This document shows positions 54,329 to 63,026 of a DNA stretch of 64,000 nucleotides, piece after piece. Position 1 is the first letter of the stretch. Each line of letters opens with the position of its first letter. Below the pieces are notes generated by a model. That model was not told the origin of the DNA. It worked only from the letters and a program-made list of their open reading frames with translations, and searched no databases. The translations under genes and the position numbers were made by a program. This DNA comes from Ottowia massiliensis (GTDB taxonomy: Bacteria > Pseudomonadota > Gammaproteobacteria > Burkholderiales > Burkholderiaceae_C): positions 806,001 through 870,000 of the forward strand of contig NZ_LT964854.1 in the NCBI RefSeq assembly GCF_900240305.1, given 5' to 3'.

Positions 54329-54708
54329 GCGCCGCCCCGAAAAGCGCCCCGCCAGTGCAAAAGCCCCCGCGCTGGCAGGGCAACGAACAGGCGCTGCGGG
54401 CCGTGCAAGTGGCGTTTGACGTGGAAGAGGCCGTGATGGAAGCCATCCGCGTGGCCGCCTTTCACGGCAACGTCTCCACCTCCACGCAAATCCGCCAGGT
54501 GCTGGGCCTGCCCGTGCCCGCCCGCCCCAAGCGCCCGCGTCTGACCGTCACCCTCAGCGAGAGCGACTACGCCCTGCTGGCCAGCCGCTACGGCCTGAAG
54601 CCGGACGACCGCCTGGGCATCAAGGAAAAAGCCACGCGCGAGCTGATGGCGTTCGTGCCGCCCCAAATGCCCCAAATGGCGAAACCCGGCGAAAAGAGCG
54701 GTTCATGA
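54325..54708 (+). CDS. Unknown 127-residue protein in the PspA-flotillin operon
   Basis: I do not recognise a named family. The start (MSAAPKSAPPVQKPPRWQGN) overlaps the PspA stop by 4 bases, so it is translationally coupled and probably real. The first 25 residues are Pro- and Ala-rich. Residues 26-62 look helical (EEAVMEAIRVAAFHGNVST), and residues 68-112 (RLTVTLSESDYALLASRYGL, then a helix ending RELMAFV) have a strand-helix-helix pattern resembling ribbon-helix-helix DNA-binding proteins. It could be the regulator of this operon; that is speculation from pattern and position. Confidence 0.72.
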   Translation: MSAAPKSAPPVQKPPRWQGNEQALRAVQVAFDVEEAVMEAIRVAAFHGNVSTSTQIRQVLGLPVPARPKRPRLTVTLSESDYALLASRYGLKPDDRLGIKEKATRELMAFVPPQMPQMAKPGEKSGS

Positions 54709-54769
54709 AGCGGCCAAGCGCCCGGCCTCTTTTCAGCGCCTGTTCTCTGAACGGCTTTTCAGGCCCCAA

Positions 54770-54805
54770 TCAGCGTTTTGTCCTAGTGAAACCTGCGCAG
54801 GCCGC
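54770..54805 (+). repeat. Family 1 dispersed repeat, partial copy 14
   Basis: Only the centre is recognisable: TTTTGTCCTAGTGAAAC and CTGCGCAGGCCG. It lies in the 212-base gap between the 127-residue protein gene and the YqiJ-like gene. Confidence 0.55.
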
Positions 54806-54920
54806 TATCGTTTCAAGAGCGTACGGCCGCTTGGGCGGCCCAGCGGCTGCGGCGGCTTGCCTGCCTTGATTTCGGCATTACGCATTACATTTCGCAGCGT
54901 CATTCAACATCTTTTAGCCA

Positions 54921-55601
54921 ATGTCTTCCCTGTTTGCCGCCCTGACCTCGTTTCCCGCCGTCGTCTATACCGTGCTGCTGGGCGTGGTGCTGGTTTACTG
55001 GCTGCTGGCCATCATCGGGCTGGTGGATTTCGAGGCGGGCGCAGACATGGACATTGGCGCAGACGCGGCAGATGCGGGCGATGCGGGTGATATCGGCGAT
55101 GCAGGCGATGGCGGGCCGGAGGGCCTGAGCGGCCTGGCCGCCTGGCTGGTGGCGTTCGGGCTGAACGGGGTGCCGTTTTCCATTGTCGTGAGCCTGCTGG
55201 CGCTGGTGGGCTGGTTCCTGACCGGCATGGCCAGCCTGACGCTGCTGCCGCTCGTGCCTGACGCCCTGCGCTGGGCGGCGGGCGCGGGCGTGCTGCTGGC
55301 GGCGGCGGCGCTGTCCATCGTGATTGCCGCGCAGCTGGTGCGGCCCATGCGCGGGCTGTTCGTCACGCATCGCGCCATCAGCAATGCCGCTCTGGTGGGG
55401 CAGGTGTGCAAGGTGCTCACGGGCGTGGTGGACGAGCGCCAGGGCCGCGCCGAGGTGGCGCAGCGCGGCGCGGGCATCAACATCCGCGTCTGGGCGCCCG
55501 CCCCCAACAGCCTGCGGCGCGGCGACGCGGCGCTGATTACCGAATACGACCCCGCCCGCCAGCGCTACCGCATTGACGCGCTGCCGCCCGATCACGCCTG
55601 A
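54921..55601 (+). CDS. YqiJ-like inner-membrane protein with C-terminal OB fold (NfeD-related)
   Basis: Flotillin genes usually pair with an NfeD or YqiJ gene. The 226 residues start MSSLFAALTSFPAVVYTVLL. They have one span (about 13-35), an acidic Asp- and Gly-rich loop (about 38-68) made of GDAGD-type repeats, two more hydrophobic regions (about 75-150), and a beta-rich end (VGQVCKVLTGVVDERQGRAEV and GDAALITEYDPARQRYRI) that fits an OB fold. It is followed 59 bases later by the flotillin gene. Confidence 0.88.
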   Translation: MSSLFAALTSFPAVVYTVLLGVVLVYWLLAIIGLVDFEAGADMDIGADAADAGDAGDIGDAGDGGPEGLSGLAAWLVAFGLNGVPFSIVVSLLALVGWFLTGMASLTLLPLVPDALRWAAGAGVLLAAAALSIVIAAQLVRPMRGLFVTHRAISNAALVGQVCKVLTGVVDERQGRAEVAQRGAGINIRVWAPAPNSLRRGDAALITEYDPARQRYRIDALPPDHA

Positions 55602-55660
55602 TTTCTTTCCTTTTTTCTTCCACCCGCGGCCCCCGGCCTTTTCCGCATCCAGAGTCCGTC

Positions 55661-57793
55661 ATGACCGAATCCACCCTGCTCATCCTTTTTGCCATCGGCG
55701 CGCTTGCCGTCCTCATCCTGGGCGCGTTCGCCATGTTCGCCAAGTTCTACCGCAAGGTAGAGCAAGGCACGGCCATGATCGTCAATACGCTGCGGGCCGC
55801 GCCGGAAGTCACGTTCACGGGGCGCATGGTCTATCCCGTTATCCACAAGGCGGAGCTGATGGACATTTCGCTCAAGACCATCGACATCGACCGCTCCGGC
55901 GACCAGGGCCTGATCTGCCAGGACAACATCCGCGCCGACATCAAGGTGAAATTCTTCGTGCGCGTGAACCAGACCAGCGAAGACGTGCTGCGCGTGGCGC
56001 AGGGCATCGGCTGCGCGCGCGCTTCCAACCAGCAGACGCTGGAAGACCTGTTTTCCGCCAAGTTCTCCGAGGCGCTCAAAACCGTGGGCAAGTCGCTGGA
56101 CTTCGTGGACCTGTACCAGGCGCGCGATCGCTTCCGCGACAAGATCATTGAGCAAATCGGCGACGACCTCTCCGGCTACGTGCTGGAAGACGCCGCCATT
56201 GACTATCTGGAACAAACCCCGCTGGCCAAGCTGGACGCCACCAACATTCTTGACGCGCAGGGCATCAAGAAAATCACCGAGCTGACAGCGGTCGAACACG
56301 TCGTGACCAACGAGCTGCGCCGCAACGAGGAAATGCAGATCAAGAAAAAAGACGTGGAAACGCAGGAAGCCCTGCTGGAGCTGGAGCGCCAGCAGGCCGA
56401 CGCCACCGCCCGCCAAAAGCGCGAAGTGGCCGCCGTGCAGGCCCGCGAAGAAGCCGAAACCGCCAAGATCCGCGCCGAAGAGCAGACCCGCGCCGATCTG
56501 GCCCGCCTGCAAGCCGAGCAGCAAGTGGCCGTGCAGCAGGAAAACGTGCAGCGCGAAAAGGAAGTGGCCGAAAACAACCGCAAGCGCGCCGTCGTCATCG
56601 AGCAAGAGCGCGTGACCCGCGCCAAAGACCTGGAAGTGGTGGCCCGCGAAAAAGAAGTGACCTTGCAGCGCATCGACGCCGACCGCGCCGTCGAATTGCA
56701 GAAAAAGGCCATCGCCGACGTGATTCGCGAGCGCATCGTGGTCGAGCGCACCGTGGCCGAGCAGGAAGAAGCCATCAAGGAAGTGCGCGAAGTGGCCGAA
56801 GCCGACCGCACCGCCAAGGCCACCGTCATCACCGCAGAAGCCGCCGCGCAGGAAAAGCTGGTCATGGAAGTCAAGGCCGCCGAAGCGCAAGAGCGCCGCG
56901 CGCGCCACAAGGCCGCCGAAGAGCTGCTGCTGGCCGATGCCCGCCTGAAAGTGGCCGAGCGCGAAGCCGAAGCCAAAAAGCGCGAAGCCGAAGGCGTGGA
57001 AGCCCTCAGCGCCGCCCCCGGCCTGGCCGAAGCCAAAGTGCAAATGGCCGCCGCCAGCGCCCATCTGGCGCAAATGGAAGCCGAGGCCAGCGGTACGGAA
57101 AAAGTGGGCCGCGCCCAGGCGCAAGTGACCGAAGCGCAGGCGCAAGCCGAAGCCGTGGGCCTGCGTGCCCGCATGCAGGCCGAGGCCGATGGCAAGGAAA
57201 AAATCGGCCAGGCCGAGGCCAACGTGCGCACCGTCGAAGCCGAAGCCCTCACCCGCACGGGCGACGCCGAAGCGCACAACATCGACGTGAAATTCAGCGC
57301 CGAAGCGCGCGGCCTGAAAGAAAAATTCGAGGCCATGAAGGCCATGAGCGCCGAAACCCGCGAGCACGAGGAATACCGCATGCGGCTGGAGCGCGCCCAC
57401 ATCGAGGCCATGAGCGCCATCGAAGCGCAAACCCGCATTGCCAAAGAGCAGGCCCAGGTGCTGGGCACGGCGCTGGGCAAGGCCAACATCGACATCGTCG
57501 GCGGCGACGCGGCCTACTTCGACAGCTTTGTCAAATCACTTTCCGTGGGCAAAGGCATCGACAGCGCCATCGCCAAGAGCCAGACGCTGCAAACCGCCTT
57601 CAAAGACCAGATCGAAGGCAAGCGCGACGTGCTGGAAGACCTCAAGCAGCTTCTGGGCGCCGCCGGCCAGTCATCCAGCCAGCTGCAAAGCCTGGGCGTG
57701 ACGGCGCTGCTCACCAAGATAGCCACCCAGGGCAGCGACGCCGAAAAAGACGCCTTGCGCACCCTGCTGGGCAGCCTGAACCGCCAGAGCTGA
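55661..57793 (+). CDS. Flotillin family protein (YqiK type)
   Basis: Flotillins organise ordered membrane patches. The 710 residues start MTESTLLILFAIGALAVLIL with one N-terminal span (about 6-28), an SPFH domain (about 30-235, with KVEQGTAMIVNTLRAAPEV and GQ-type turns) and a very long Ala-, Glu- and Lys-rich coiled coil (about 235-600). The C-terminus has GDAAYFDSFVKSLSVGKGID. In E. coli, yqiJK is linked to motility and envelope stress; here the pair is joined to PspA and DUF2170 genes on one strand. Confidence 0.93.
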   Translation: MTESTLLILFAIGALAVLILGAFAMFAKFYRKVEQGTAMIVNTLRAAPEVTFTGRMVYPVIHKAELMDISLKTIDIDRSGDQGLICQDNIRADIKVKFFVRVNQTSEDVLRVAQGIGCARASNQQTLEDLFSAKFSEALKTVGKSLDFVDLYQARDRFRDKIIEQIGDDLSGYVLEDAAIDYLEQTPLAKLDATNILDAQGIKKITELTAVEHVVTNELRRNEEMQIKKKDVETQEALLELERQQADATARQKREVAAVQAREEAETAKIRAEEQTRADLARLQAEQQVAVQQENVQREKEVAENNRKRAVVIEQERVTRAKDLEVVAREKEVTLQRIDADRAVELQKKAIADVIRERIVVERTVAEQEEAIKEVREVAEADRTAKATVITAEAAAQEKLVMEVKAAEAQERRARHKAAEELLLADARLKVAEREAEAKKREAEGVEALSAAPGLAEAKVQMAAASAHLAQMEAEASGTEKVGRAQAQVTEAQAQAEAVGLRARMQAEADGKEKIGQAEANVRTVEAEALTRTGDAEAHNIDVKFSAEARGLKEKFEAMKAMSAETREHEEYRMRLERAHIEAMSAIEAQTRIAKEQAQVLGTALGKANIDIVGGDAAYFDSFVKSLSVGKGIDSAIAKSQTLQTAFKDQIEGKRDVLEDLKQLLGAAGQSSSQLQSLGVTALLTKIATQGSDAEKDALRTLLGSLNRQS

Positions 57794-57862
57794 CCGCCGC
57801 TGGCGGCAGGCCGAGCGCCGTCCGGGCGCAGGTCGTGAACGGGCTGAAGGAATGGTTTATTT

Positions 57863-57946
57863 AGCTCCTTTAACCATAGCATGAGGTCCTAGTGAAATCT
57901 GCGCAAAGCAGCATTCCAGGCCCTCATATTTGCTCCTGTTTTCAAA
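57863..57946 (+). repeat. Family 1 dispersed repeat, copy 15
   Basis: GCTCCTTTAACCATAGCATG, AGGTCCTAGTGAAATC, TGCGCAAAGCAGCATTC, then ATATTTGCTCCTGTTTTC. It lies between convergent flotillin and xerC genes. Confidence 0.88.
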
Positions 57947-58056
57947 GCCGCCGGGCAGGCAGCGCCGGCCTTGGGAGCCTGTTTGGCGTTTGGCCGTGAG
58001 GGGGCGCAGATCATGAGCAGGTTCTGAAGCCCGCTTGGCCAGGCCGTGGGCCGGGC

Positions 58057-59007
58057 CTACTTGCGGCGCTGGCCCGCGCGCGGGTGTGCGGCGTCGTACG
58101 CCTGCGCCAGATGCTGAAAGTCCAGCCGCGTATAGACCTGCGTGGCGGCGATGCTGGCGTGGCCCATGATTTCCTGCACGCCGCGCAAGTCCTGGCTCGA
58201 TTGCAGCAGGTGACTGGCAAAGCAGTGGCGCAGCATGTGCGGGTGCAGGCTGGCGGATGCGCCCGTGAGAGCGCCCCGGCGCTTGATGCGCAGCTGCACC
58301 GAGCGCACGCTCAAGCGCGTGCCGTGGCGGCCCAGAAAAAGGGCGCGCGCGGCATCTTCGCTGGCGGGGGCGACTTGCCCGCGCACAGCCAGCCAGCGGC
58401 GCAGCGCCTCAACGGCCTTGCGGCCCAGCGGCACGCTGCGGCGCTTGCCGCCCTTGCCCAGCACCTGCACTTCAGCGGCGGACAGATCAATCCAGCCCTG
58501 GCCGCCTTGCCAGGCCGCGTCGCTGGCGGCCACGTTCAGGCCGGTGAGTTCGCTCACGCGCAGGCCGCAGCCGTAGAGCAGCTCGAAGATGGCGGCGTCG
58601 CGCGCCTCGTGCCAGGGGCTGTCTTGCGGCACGCTGGCATCAGCCAGACGCACGGTTTCATCCACCGGCAAGGCTTTGGGCAAGAGGCGCTCGCGGCGCG
58701 GCAGGCGCAGGCCCTGCGCGGGGTTGGCGTCCGCCAGCCCATTGCGGCCCAGCCAGGCGTAAAAGCCGCGCCAGCCCGAGAGGATGAGCGCCATGCCGCG
58801 CGGGCTGCGCCCGGCCGTGCGCATGCGGGTCACCCAGGAGCGGATCTGCGCATGCCGCACGCGCGGCAGCGGCGTGCCCGCCTGGGCGGCGCTGTCGCCC
58901 AGCAGGCGCAAGGCGGCGGCGTATGCCTTCAGGCTGTTGTCGGCCAGGCGCTTTTCGTGGCGCAGATGGTCAAGGTAGCGGGCAATGAGGTCGGCATCGG
59001 CTGACAT
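58057..59007 (-). CDS. xerC: Tyrosine recombinase XerC
   Basis: XerC, with XerD, resolves chromosome dimers at dif. I start it at ATG 59007 (MSADADLIARYLDHLRHEKR); the frame upstream is repeat DNA. The 316-residue product has the N-terminal SAM-like domain and the catalytic set: Arg in LYGCGLRVSEL, Lys in LGKGGKRRSVP, His-x-x-Arg in HPHMLRHCFASHLL, His in MGHASIAATQVYTR and the Tyr nucleophile in QVYTRLDF. The context (isolated, between repeats) and length fit a housekeeping Xer, not a phage integrase. Confidence 0.95.
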   Translation of the reverse strand: MSADADLIARYLDHLRHEKRLADNSLKAYAAALRLLGDSAAQAGTPLPRVRHAQIRSWVTRMRTAGRSPRGMALILSGWRGFYAWLGRNGLADANPAQGLRLPRRERLLPKALPVDETVRLADASVPQDSPWHEARDAAIFELLYGCGLRVSELTGLNVAASDAAWQGGQGWIDLSAAEVQVLGKGGKRRSVPLGRKAVEALRRWLAVRGQVAPASEDAARALFLGRHGTRLSVRSVQLRIKRRGALTGASASLHPHMLRHCFASHLLQSSQDLRGVQEIMGHASIAATQVYTRLDFQHLAQAYDAAHPRAGQRRK

Positions 59008-59020
59008 GGTGTTTATTGCT

Positions 59021-59103
59021 TCTGAATCAGGAGCAAATTTAAAGCACGAAAAACGGCTGAAGTCCTTTGTGAACGGGCGCTGCAACTATCAATAGAGGAG
59101 CGA
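59021..59103 (-). repeat. Family 1 dispersed repeat, copy 16
   Basis: In minus orientation: GCTCCTCTATTGATAGTTGC, GCGCCCGTTCACAAAGG, ACTTCAGCCGTTTTTCG, then AAATTTGCTCCTGATTCAG. A diverged copy between xerC and the glycosyltransferase gene. Confidence 0.78.
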
Positions 59104-59105
59104 AA

Positions 59106-59945
59106 TCAACCCTCTTTTCCGCTTGCCTGCATGCGCCTGTAGCTGGCGTAAACCGGCGAGGTCCAGAGCCGCAGCAGGCTGCGCAGGTGCCAGGCCAGAT
59201 GGCGGCCGCTGCGGTGGCTGGCGCGCTGGGCGGCGTGAATGACGCTGGCGCCGCCGGCGCGGGCCAGCCGCCAGCCCGCCAGTTGCAGGCGCAGGCAGAA
59301 ATCCACGTCTTCGCCATACATGAAGTAGCGCGTGTCAAAGCCGCCCAGCTCGCGCCAGGCTTGCGCGCGCACCAGCCAGAAAGCGGCGTTGCTCCAGTCA
59401 GGCGCGGCATCCGGCCCGGGCTGCCCGGGCGCCGTGCCGCAGCGCAGCCCCAGGCGGCGGCGCGCCTGCCACCACGCGCGCGCGGCAATGGAGGCGGGCG
59501 TGGGCAGCAGGCGTTCGTGGTCTTGCGGCAGGCCATCGGCGCCCAGCTGGCGGGGCCACACGCACCCGGTCTGCGGCTGGGCCAGCGCCTGCATCAGGGC
59601 GGGCCAGGGGTTGCCAAGCAGGGTGACGTCAGGGTTGAGCACGGCGAAAGCGGCCTGCGCGCCAGCGGCCTGAGCAGCTTGTGTGGCCCAGAAAGGCTCG
59701 GCATGGCGGGCGAAGGCCTGGTTGTGATTGGCTCCAAAGCCCTGCGGCCGGGCATTGGCCTGCACCACCAGATCAAACGGCCAGGGCCGCCGCCCCGCAG
59801 CGGCCAGTTCCGGTTCCGGCAAATTGAGGGTGAGCACCACGCGCATGGGCAGCGGCGGCGGCATCTGGCTTGCCTGGCCTATCTGGCGCAGCAGGGCCAG
59901 CGCCTGCTCGCCGTGGCCGTGGCTGACGATGGAAACCACCAGCAT
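59106..59945 (-). CDS. Glycosyltransferase family 2 (rhamnosyltransferase-like)
   Basis: The protein probably adds a sugar from a nucleotide donor during surface-polysaccharide synthesis. The 279 residues start MLVVSIVSHGHGEQALALLR. The GT-A fold shows the donor-binding strand VVSIVSH, NHNQAFARHA, the DxD-like FAVLNPDVTLL, and a late FDTRYFMYGEDVDFCLRLQ with the ED-E acceptor-side motif usual for this class. It lies 20 bases downstream of rmlC, so it is co-transcribed with it, and it may use dTDP-rhamnose; that is inference. Confidence 0.88.
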   Translation of the reverse strand: MLVVSIVSHGHGEQALALLRQIGQASQMPPPLPMRVVLTLNLPEPELAAAGRRPWPFDLVVQANARPQGFGANHNQAFARHAEPFWATQAAQAAGAQAAFAVLNPDVTLLGNPWPALMQALAQPQTGCVWPRQLGADGLPQDHERLLPTPASIAARAWWQARRRLGLRCGTAPGQPGPDAAPDWSNAAFWLVRAQAWRELGGFDTRYFMYGEDVDFCLRLQLAGWRLARAGGASVIHAAQRASHRSGRHLAWHLRSLLRLWTSPVYASYRRMQASGKEG

Positions 59946-59965
59946 GCGGGGGCGCTCCGCCGCTT

Positions 59966-60523
59966 TCAGGCAAACGTTTCAGCCTGGGCCAGCGCGGGGG
60001 CCGCGCGGTCTTTTTCCGACAGCAGCGGCTCGGCGATGCCATGCGCGGCCAGGGGCCAGTCCACGCCGATGGCCGGATCGTTCCAGGCCACGCTGCGCTC
60101 ATGCTCCGGCGCGTAGTAATCCGTGGTTTTGTAGAGGAAGTCGGCGGTGTCGGACAGCACCACGAAGCCGTGCGCGAAGCCCGGCGGCAGCCACAGCTGG
60201 CGGTGGTTGTCTTCGCTCAGCTCCACGCCCACCCATTGGCCGAAGGCGGGAGAGCTTTTGCGCATGTCCACCGCCACGTCAAACACCGCGCCGCGTACCA
60301 CGCGCACCAGCTTGCCCTGCGGCTGCCGGATCTGGTAGTGCAGCCCGCGCAAAACGCCCTTGCGGCTGCGGCTGTGGTTGTCCTGCACGAAGTTGACATC
60401 CAGGCCCGTGGCCTGGGCGAAAGCGCGGTGGTTGTAGCTTTCGGAGAAAAAGCCGCGCGCGTCGCCAAACACGCGCGGCTCCAGAACGAGCACGCCCTCA
60501 AGGGCGGTTGGAATGACTTTCAT
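59966..60523 (-). CDS. rmlC: dTDP-4-dehydrorhamnose 3,5-epimerase
   Basis: RmlC epimerises dTDP-4-keto-6-deoxyglucose on the way to dTDP-L-rhamnose. The 185 residues start MKVIPTALEGVLVLEPRVFG. The cupin fold has the catalytic His and Lys-Asp segments RGLHYQIRQPQGKLVRVVRG and FDVAVDMRKSSPAFGQW, then PPGFAHGFVVLSD and the Tyr in FLYKTTDYYAPEHE. RmlA, RmlB and RmlD genes are not in the window. Confidence 0.96.
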   Translation of the reverse strand: MKVIPTALEGVLVLEPRVFGDARGFFSESYNHRAFAQATGLDVNFVQDNHSRSRKGVLRGLHYQIRQPQGKLVRVVRGAVFDVAVDMRKSSPAFGQWVGVELSEDNHRQLWLPPGFAHGFVVLSDTADFLYKTTDYYAPEHERSVAWNDPAIGVDWPLAAHGIAEPLLSEKDRAAPALAQAETFA

Positions 60524-60544
60524 GGCGGGTTTTCAGGGTAAGAG

Positions 60545-60583
60545 CCGGTTCACAAGAGCTGTCTGCGCCTTGCAGCCCATCAT
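60545..60583 (+). repeat. Family 2 dispersed repeat, copy 5 (partial)
   Basis: GGTTCACAAGAGCTGTC, then TGCGCCTTGCAGCCCATC. It matches the second half of copy 1 and touches the 3' end of the GNAT gene. Confidence 0.5.
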
Positions 60584-61188
60584 CATTGGGCCGCGCTTTC
60601 GCCCTTCATGGCCAAATCATGAACAGACTCCAAGACGCGGATGCCGTCCGGCAGGTAGCGGCGGTATTTTTGCAGCGCGGTCTGCAAGGCGGCGGGCGGC
60701 AGTTCATATTGATAGTGGCCATTGGCCGCGCCCGTGCGGCGCGCGCCGAAGTTTTCATGAAAGCGCCAGACGCTGGCGTTTTCCTGCCGCACTTCAAACC
60801 AGGCGGAATCAAAGCCCAGCCAGAGCGCGTAGTGATAGACCATGAGCGCCGATTCGATGCCGCAGCGGGCAGGCAAGCCAGGCAGCAGCAGCCACGATCC
60901 CCAGCAAAAGGCCGTGCCGCGCGCGTCATACAGGCGCACCGTGCCCAGCGGCGCGCCGTTTTGCCCATCGGCAATGACGAAATACGCCTGCCCCTGGCTG
61001 CCTGCATAGCGGCGCAGCCAGTCCGCCTGCGCCTGCACTTGCGGCGGCACGGCAGAGAGATGGCGGGCGCGCACGGGGTCGCTGCGCAGGGCATGGATGA
61101 AGGGGGCGTCAGCCTCGCAGGCGTCGCGCAAAAGCAGCGTGCGGCCTTGCACGCAGCGCGCTTTGCGAATGACGGGCAGTGCGGTCAT
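60583..61188 (-). CDS. GNAT family N-acetyltransferase
   Basis: The protein probably acetylates an amino-sugar intermediate. The 201 residues start MTALPVIRKARCVQGRTLLL. GNAT features: DAPFIHALRSDPVRARHLS (first helices), YFVIADGQNGAPLGTVRLYD (core strands), ESALMVYHYALWLGFDSAWF (acetyl-CoA region) and NASVWRFHENFGARRTG, the late motif of the RimJ-like branch. It overlaps the membrane-protein stop by 4 bases and sits in the polysaccharide cluster next to a ketoisomerase-type gene, which fits acetylation of a dTDP-amino sugar; this is inference. Confidence 0.85.
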   Translation of the reverse strand: MTALPVIRKARCVQGRTLLLRDACEADAPFIHALRSDPVRARHLSAVPPQVQAQADWLRRYAGSQGQAYFVIADGQNGAPLGTVRLYDARGTAFCWGSWLLLPGLPARCGIESALMVYHYALWLGFDSAWFEVRQENASVWRFHENFGARRTGAANGHYQYELPPAALQTALQKYRRYLPDGIRVLESVHDLAMKGESAAQ

Positions 61189-63026
61189 GGCGCTTTCTCC
61201 GGCAGCAGGCAGGCCACGCGCAGCTCGTCCACGCGGAATTCGCCCTGGCCTTCCAGCGGATCCAGCCGCAACTCCGGCTCCAGCCCTTCAGGGCTTTCGA
61301 TCACGAATTCAATCAGGGCGGCGCGCTCGCGGCTGGCCGCATAGGGCTTGCGCACGGAACGGCCTTCTTCAAATCCGGCCTGCCCGCGCAGGCGGTAGAA
61401 AAGCTGCGCCACACCGCTTTGGCCAGCGTGCAGCAGGGCCTGCACGCCCAGCACGCGGCATGCTGCAGCGCGGTCTGCGGGCATGGCCAGCAGCAGCTGC
61501 GCGTCGCCCAGCCCTTGCAGCCAGCCATCTTCCAGCTGCCGCGCCTGCTGCCACTGCATTTGCCCAGGCTCCAGGCGCAGCATTTCGTGCCCGAAGCCAT
61601 CCCGCCCGGCAATGGGCAAATAGCGCACGAAAGAAGCGCCCACGCGCCGCGCATGCAAATAGGCGCGCGTGAAGTCGGTGATGCCCACGGCGTCAAACCC
61701 CGGGCACAGCACGGGCTGGCCGCTGCCCAGCTGGCGGGCCAGGCAGCGAATTTCACCAGCGCGAAAGGCCGAGGCGCTGCGGTAGTAGGCCGCCACGTCA
61801 AAAACGCCGCGCGCGGCTGCCAACGCCAGCGCCGCCAGCAGCAGCGCCGCCAGCGCGCGCTCGGCGCGGCGGCGCAAGGCCACGGCCAGCGTGGCCGCCA
61901 GCCAGGGCGGCAAAAGCGTGGCCCAGAAGAAATGAAAACGCCCATACGCCAAGCGGAACAGGGCCGCAGCGCCCTGTTCGTCAGCGCCGCGCAGCCCCGC
62001 GCGCCCCAGGCTTACCAGCGCCAGATAGGCCAGCACCACAGCCAGCAGGGGCAGCCAGACTAGCGTCAGCCGCCTGCGCCGCGCCCCGCCAGCCGCCCAG
62101 ACGCCCCGCAAGGCGAAAGCAGCAGCGGCCAGCAGCGCCAGCGCCAGCAGCGCCACCCAGGCCGCCTCCAGCGCCAGCGATTCAAAACCGTGTCCGCTGG
62201 CGCGCCCCAGCTTGCCCGCCATGAACCACCAGAAATCGCCCTCGTGCGGCCAGGTCAGGCGCATGGACTGGCCCAGGCTGTCCGCCCCGGACCTGCGCGT
62301 CAGGCCCATCTGCAACGCCGTGGTCAGCAGCCCCGCCAGGGCCAGCGCCGCGCCGCCGCTCATGCCGCGCGCGCGCAGCGCCTGCGGTGGCATGCGCCAG
62401 GCAAGCAGCCACCAGCCGCCGCCCATGACCAAAGCGCCCACAGCACCCGACACGTAGGAAAGCCCTGCCAGCAGCCCCAGAGCCAGCACGCCCGCCAGCC
62501 GCCAGCCGCCAGCTGCCGCATTGGGCCGGGCGCGGCCAAAGTTCAGCCAGGCCGCCCCCAGCAGCGCCAGCAGGGGCAGGGCCTGGTGATAGGCCAGGTT
62601 CTGTTCGCCCCAGTAGCTGCCGGACTGGAGCATGAACACCGTGAAGGCGAACGCCAGCGCCTGCCAGACCGGCTGGCGCAGCGCCCAGCCCAGCAGCCGC
62701 CATTGCAGCCAGAGCAGGCCGCCCAGCACGCCCAGCATGGAAAGCGTCTGATACGGCAGCGGGTTGCCGCCCAGCCAGCGCTGGGCCAGGGCGTCCAGCG
62801 CCAGCCCCACGGGCGCGATGGTGTTGTTGGCAGCTTCAAACAGGCGCGCCGGGGCAAGCGAAGTGGTTTGCTCCGTGTTGTAGGCCCGCCAGTCGTCCAG
62901 AAACGGCAGATCCGTGCCCCAGCGCAGCCAGGCCAATACATTGGCGGCCAGCATGAATAGCGGCAGCGCCACGCAGGCGCGCGGCAGGGCCTGGCGCAGG
63001 CGGGCAAGGCAGTCAGCGCCGGACAT
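61185..63026 (-). CDS. Large multi-spanning membrane protein of the polysaccharide cluster
   Basis: I do not recognise a specific family; it is of the GT-C or polymerase-like kind. I start it at ATG 63026 (MSGADCLARLRQALPRACVA); the Cys- and Trp-rich frame upstream lies over the GtrA gene. The 613 residues have about ten hydrophobic spans (25-470). LPFLDDWRAYNTEQTTSL follows the first span, with acidic residues placed like those of GT-C transferases. A soluble C-terminal domain (about 490-613) follows. It overlaps GtrA by 14 bases and GNAT by 4, so the four genes are one tight unit. Confidence 0.75.
   Translation of the reverse strand: MSGADCLARLRQALPRACVALPLFMLAANVLAWLRWGTDLPFLDDWRAYNTEQTTSLAPARLFEAANNTIAPVGLALDALAQRWLGGNPLPYQTLSMLGVLGGLLWLQWRLLGWALRQPVWQALAFAFTVFMLQSGSYWGEQNLAYHQALPLLALLGAAWLNFGRARPNAAAGGWRLAGVLALGLLAGLSYVSGAVGALVMGGGWWLLAWRMPPQALRARGMSGGAALALAGLLTTALQMGLTRRSGADSLGQSMRLTWPHEGDFWWFMAGKLGRASGHGFESLALEAAWVALLALALLAAAAFALRGVWAAGGARRRRLTLVWLPLLAVVLAYLALVSLGRAGLRGADEQGAAALFRLAYGRFHFFWATLLPPWLAATLAVALRRRAERALAALLLAALALAAARGVFDVAAYYRSASAFRAGEIRCLARQLGSGQPVLCPGFDAVGITDFTRAYLHARRVGASFVRYLPIAGRDGFGHEMLRLEPGQMQWQQARQLEDGWLQGLGDAQLLLAMPADRAAACRVLGVQALLHAGQSGVAQLFYRLRGQAGFEEGRSVRKPYAASRERAALIEFVIESPEGLEPELRLDPLEGQGEFRVDELRVACLLPEKAP

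Noticed and set aside
58057..59007. Tyrosine recombinase as evidence of an integrated element
   Set aside because: The protein is a normal-length XerC, and there are no phage or transfer genes or att-like repeats around it.
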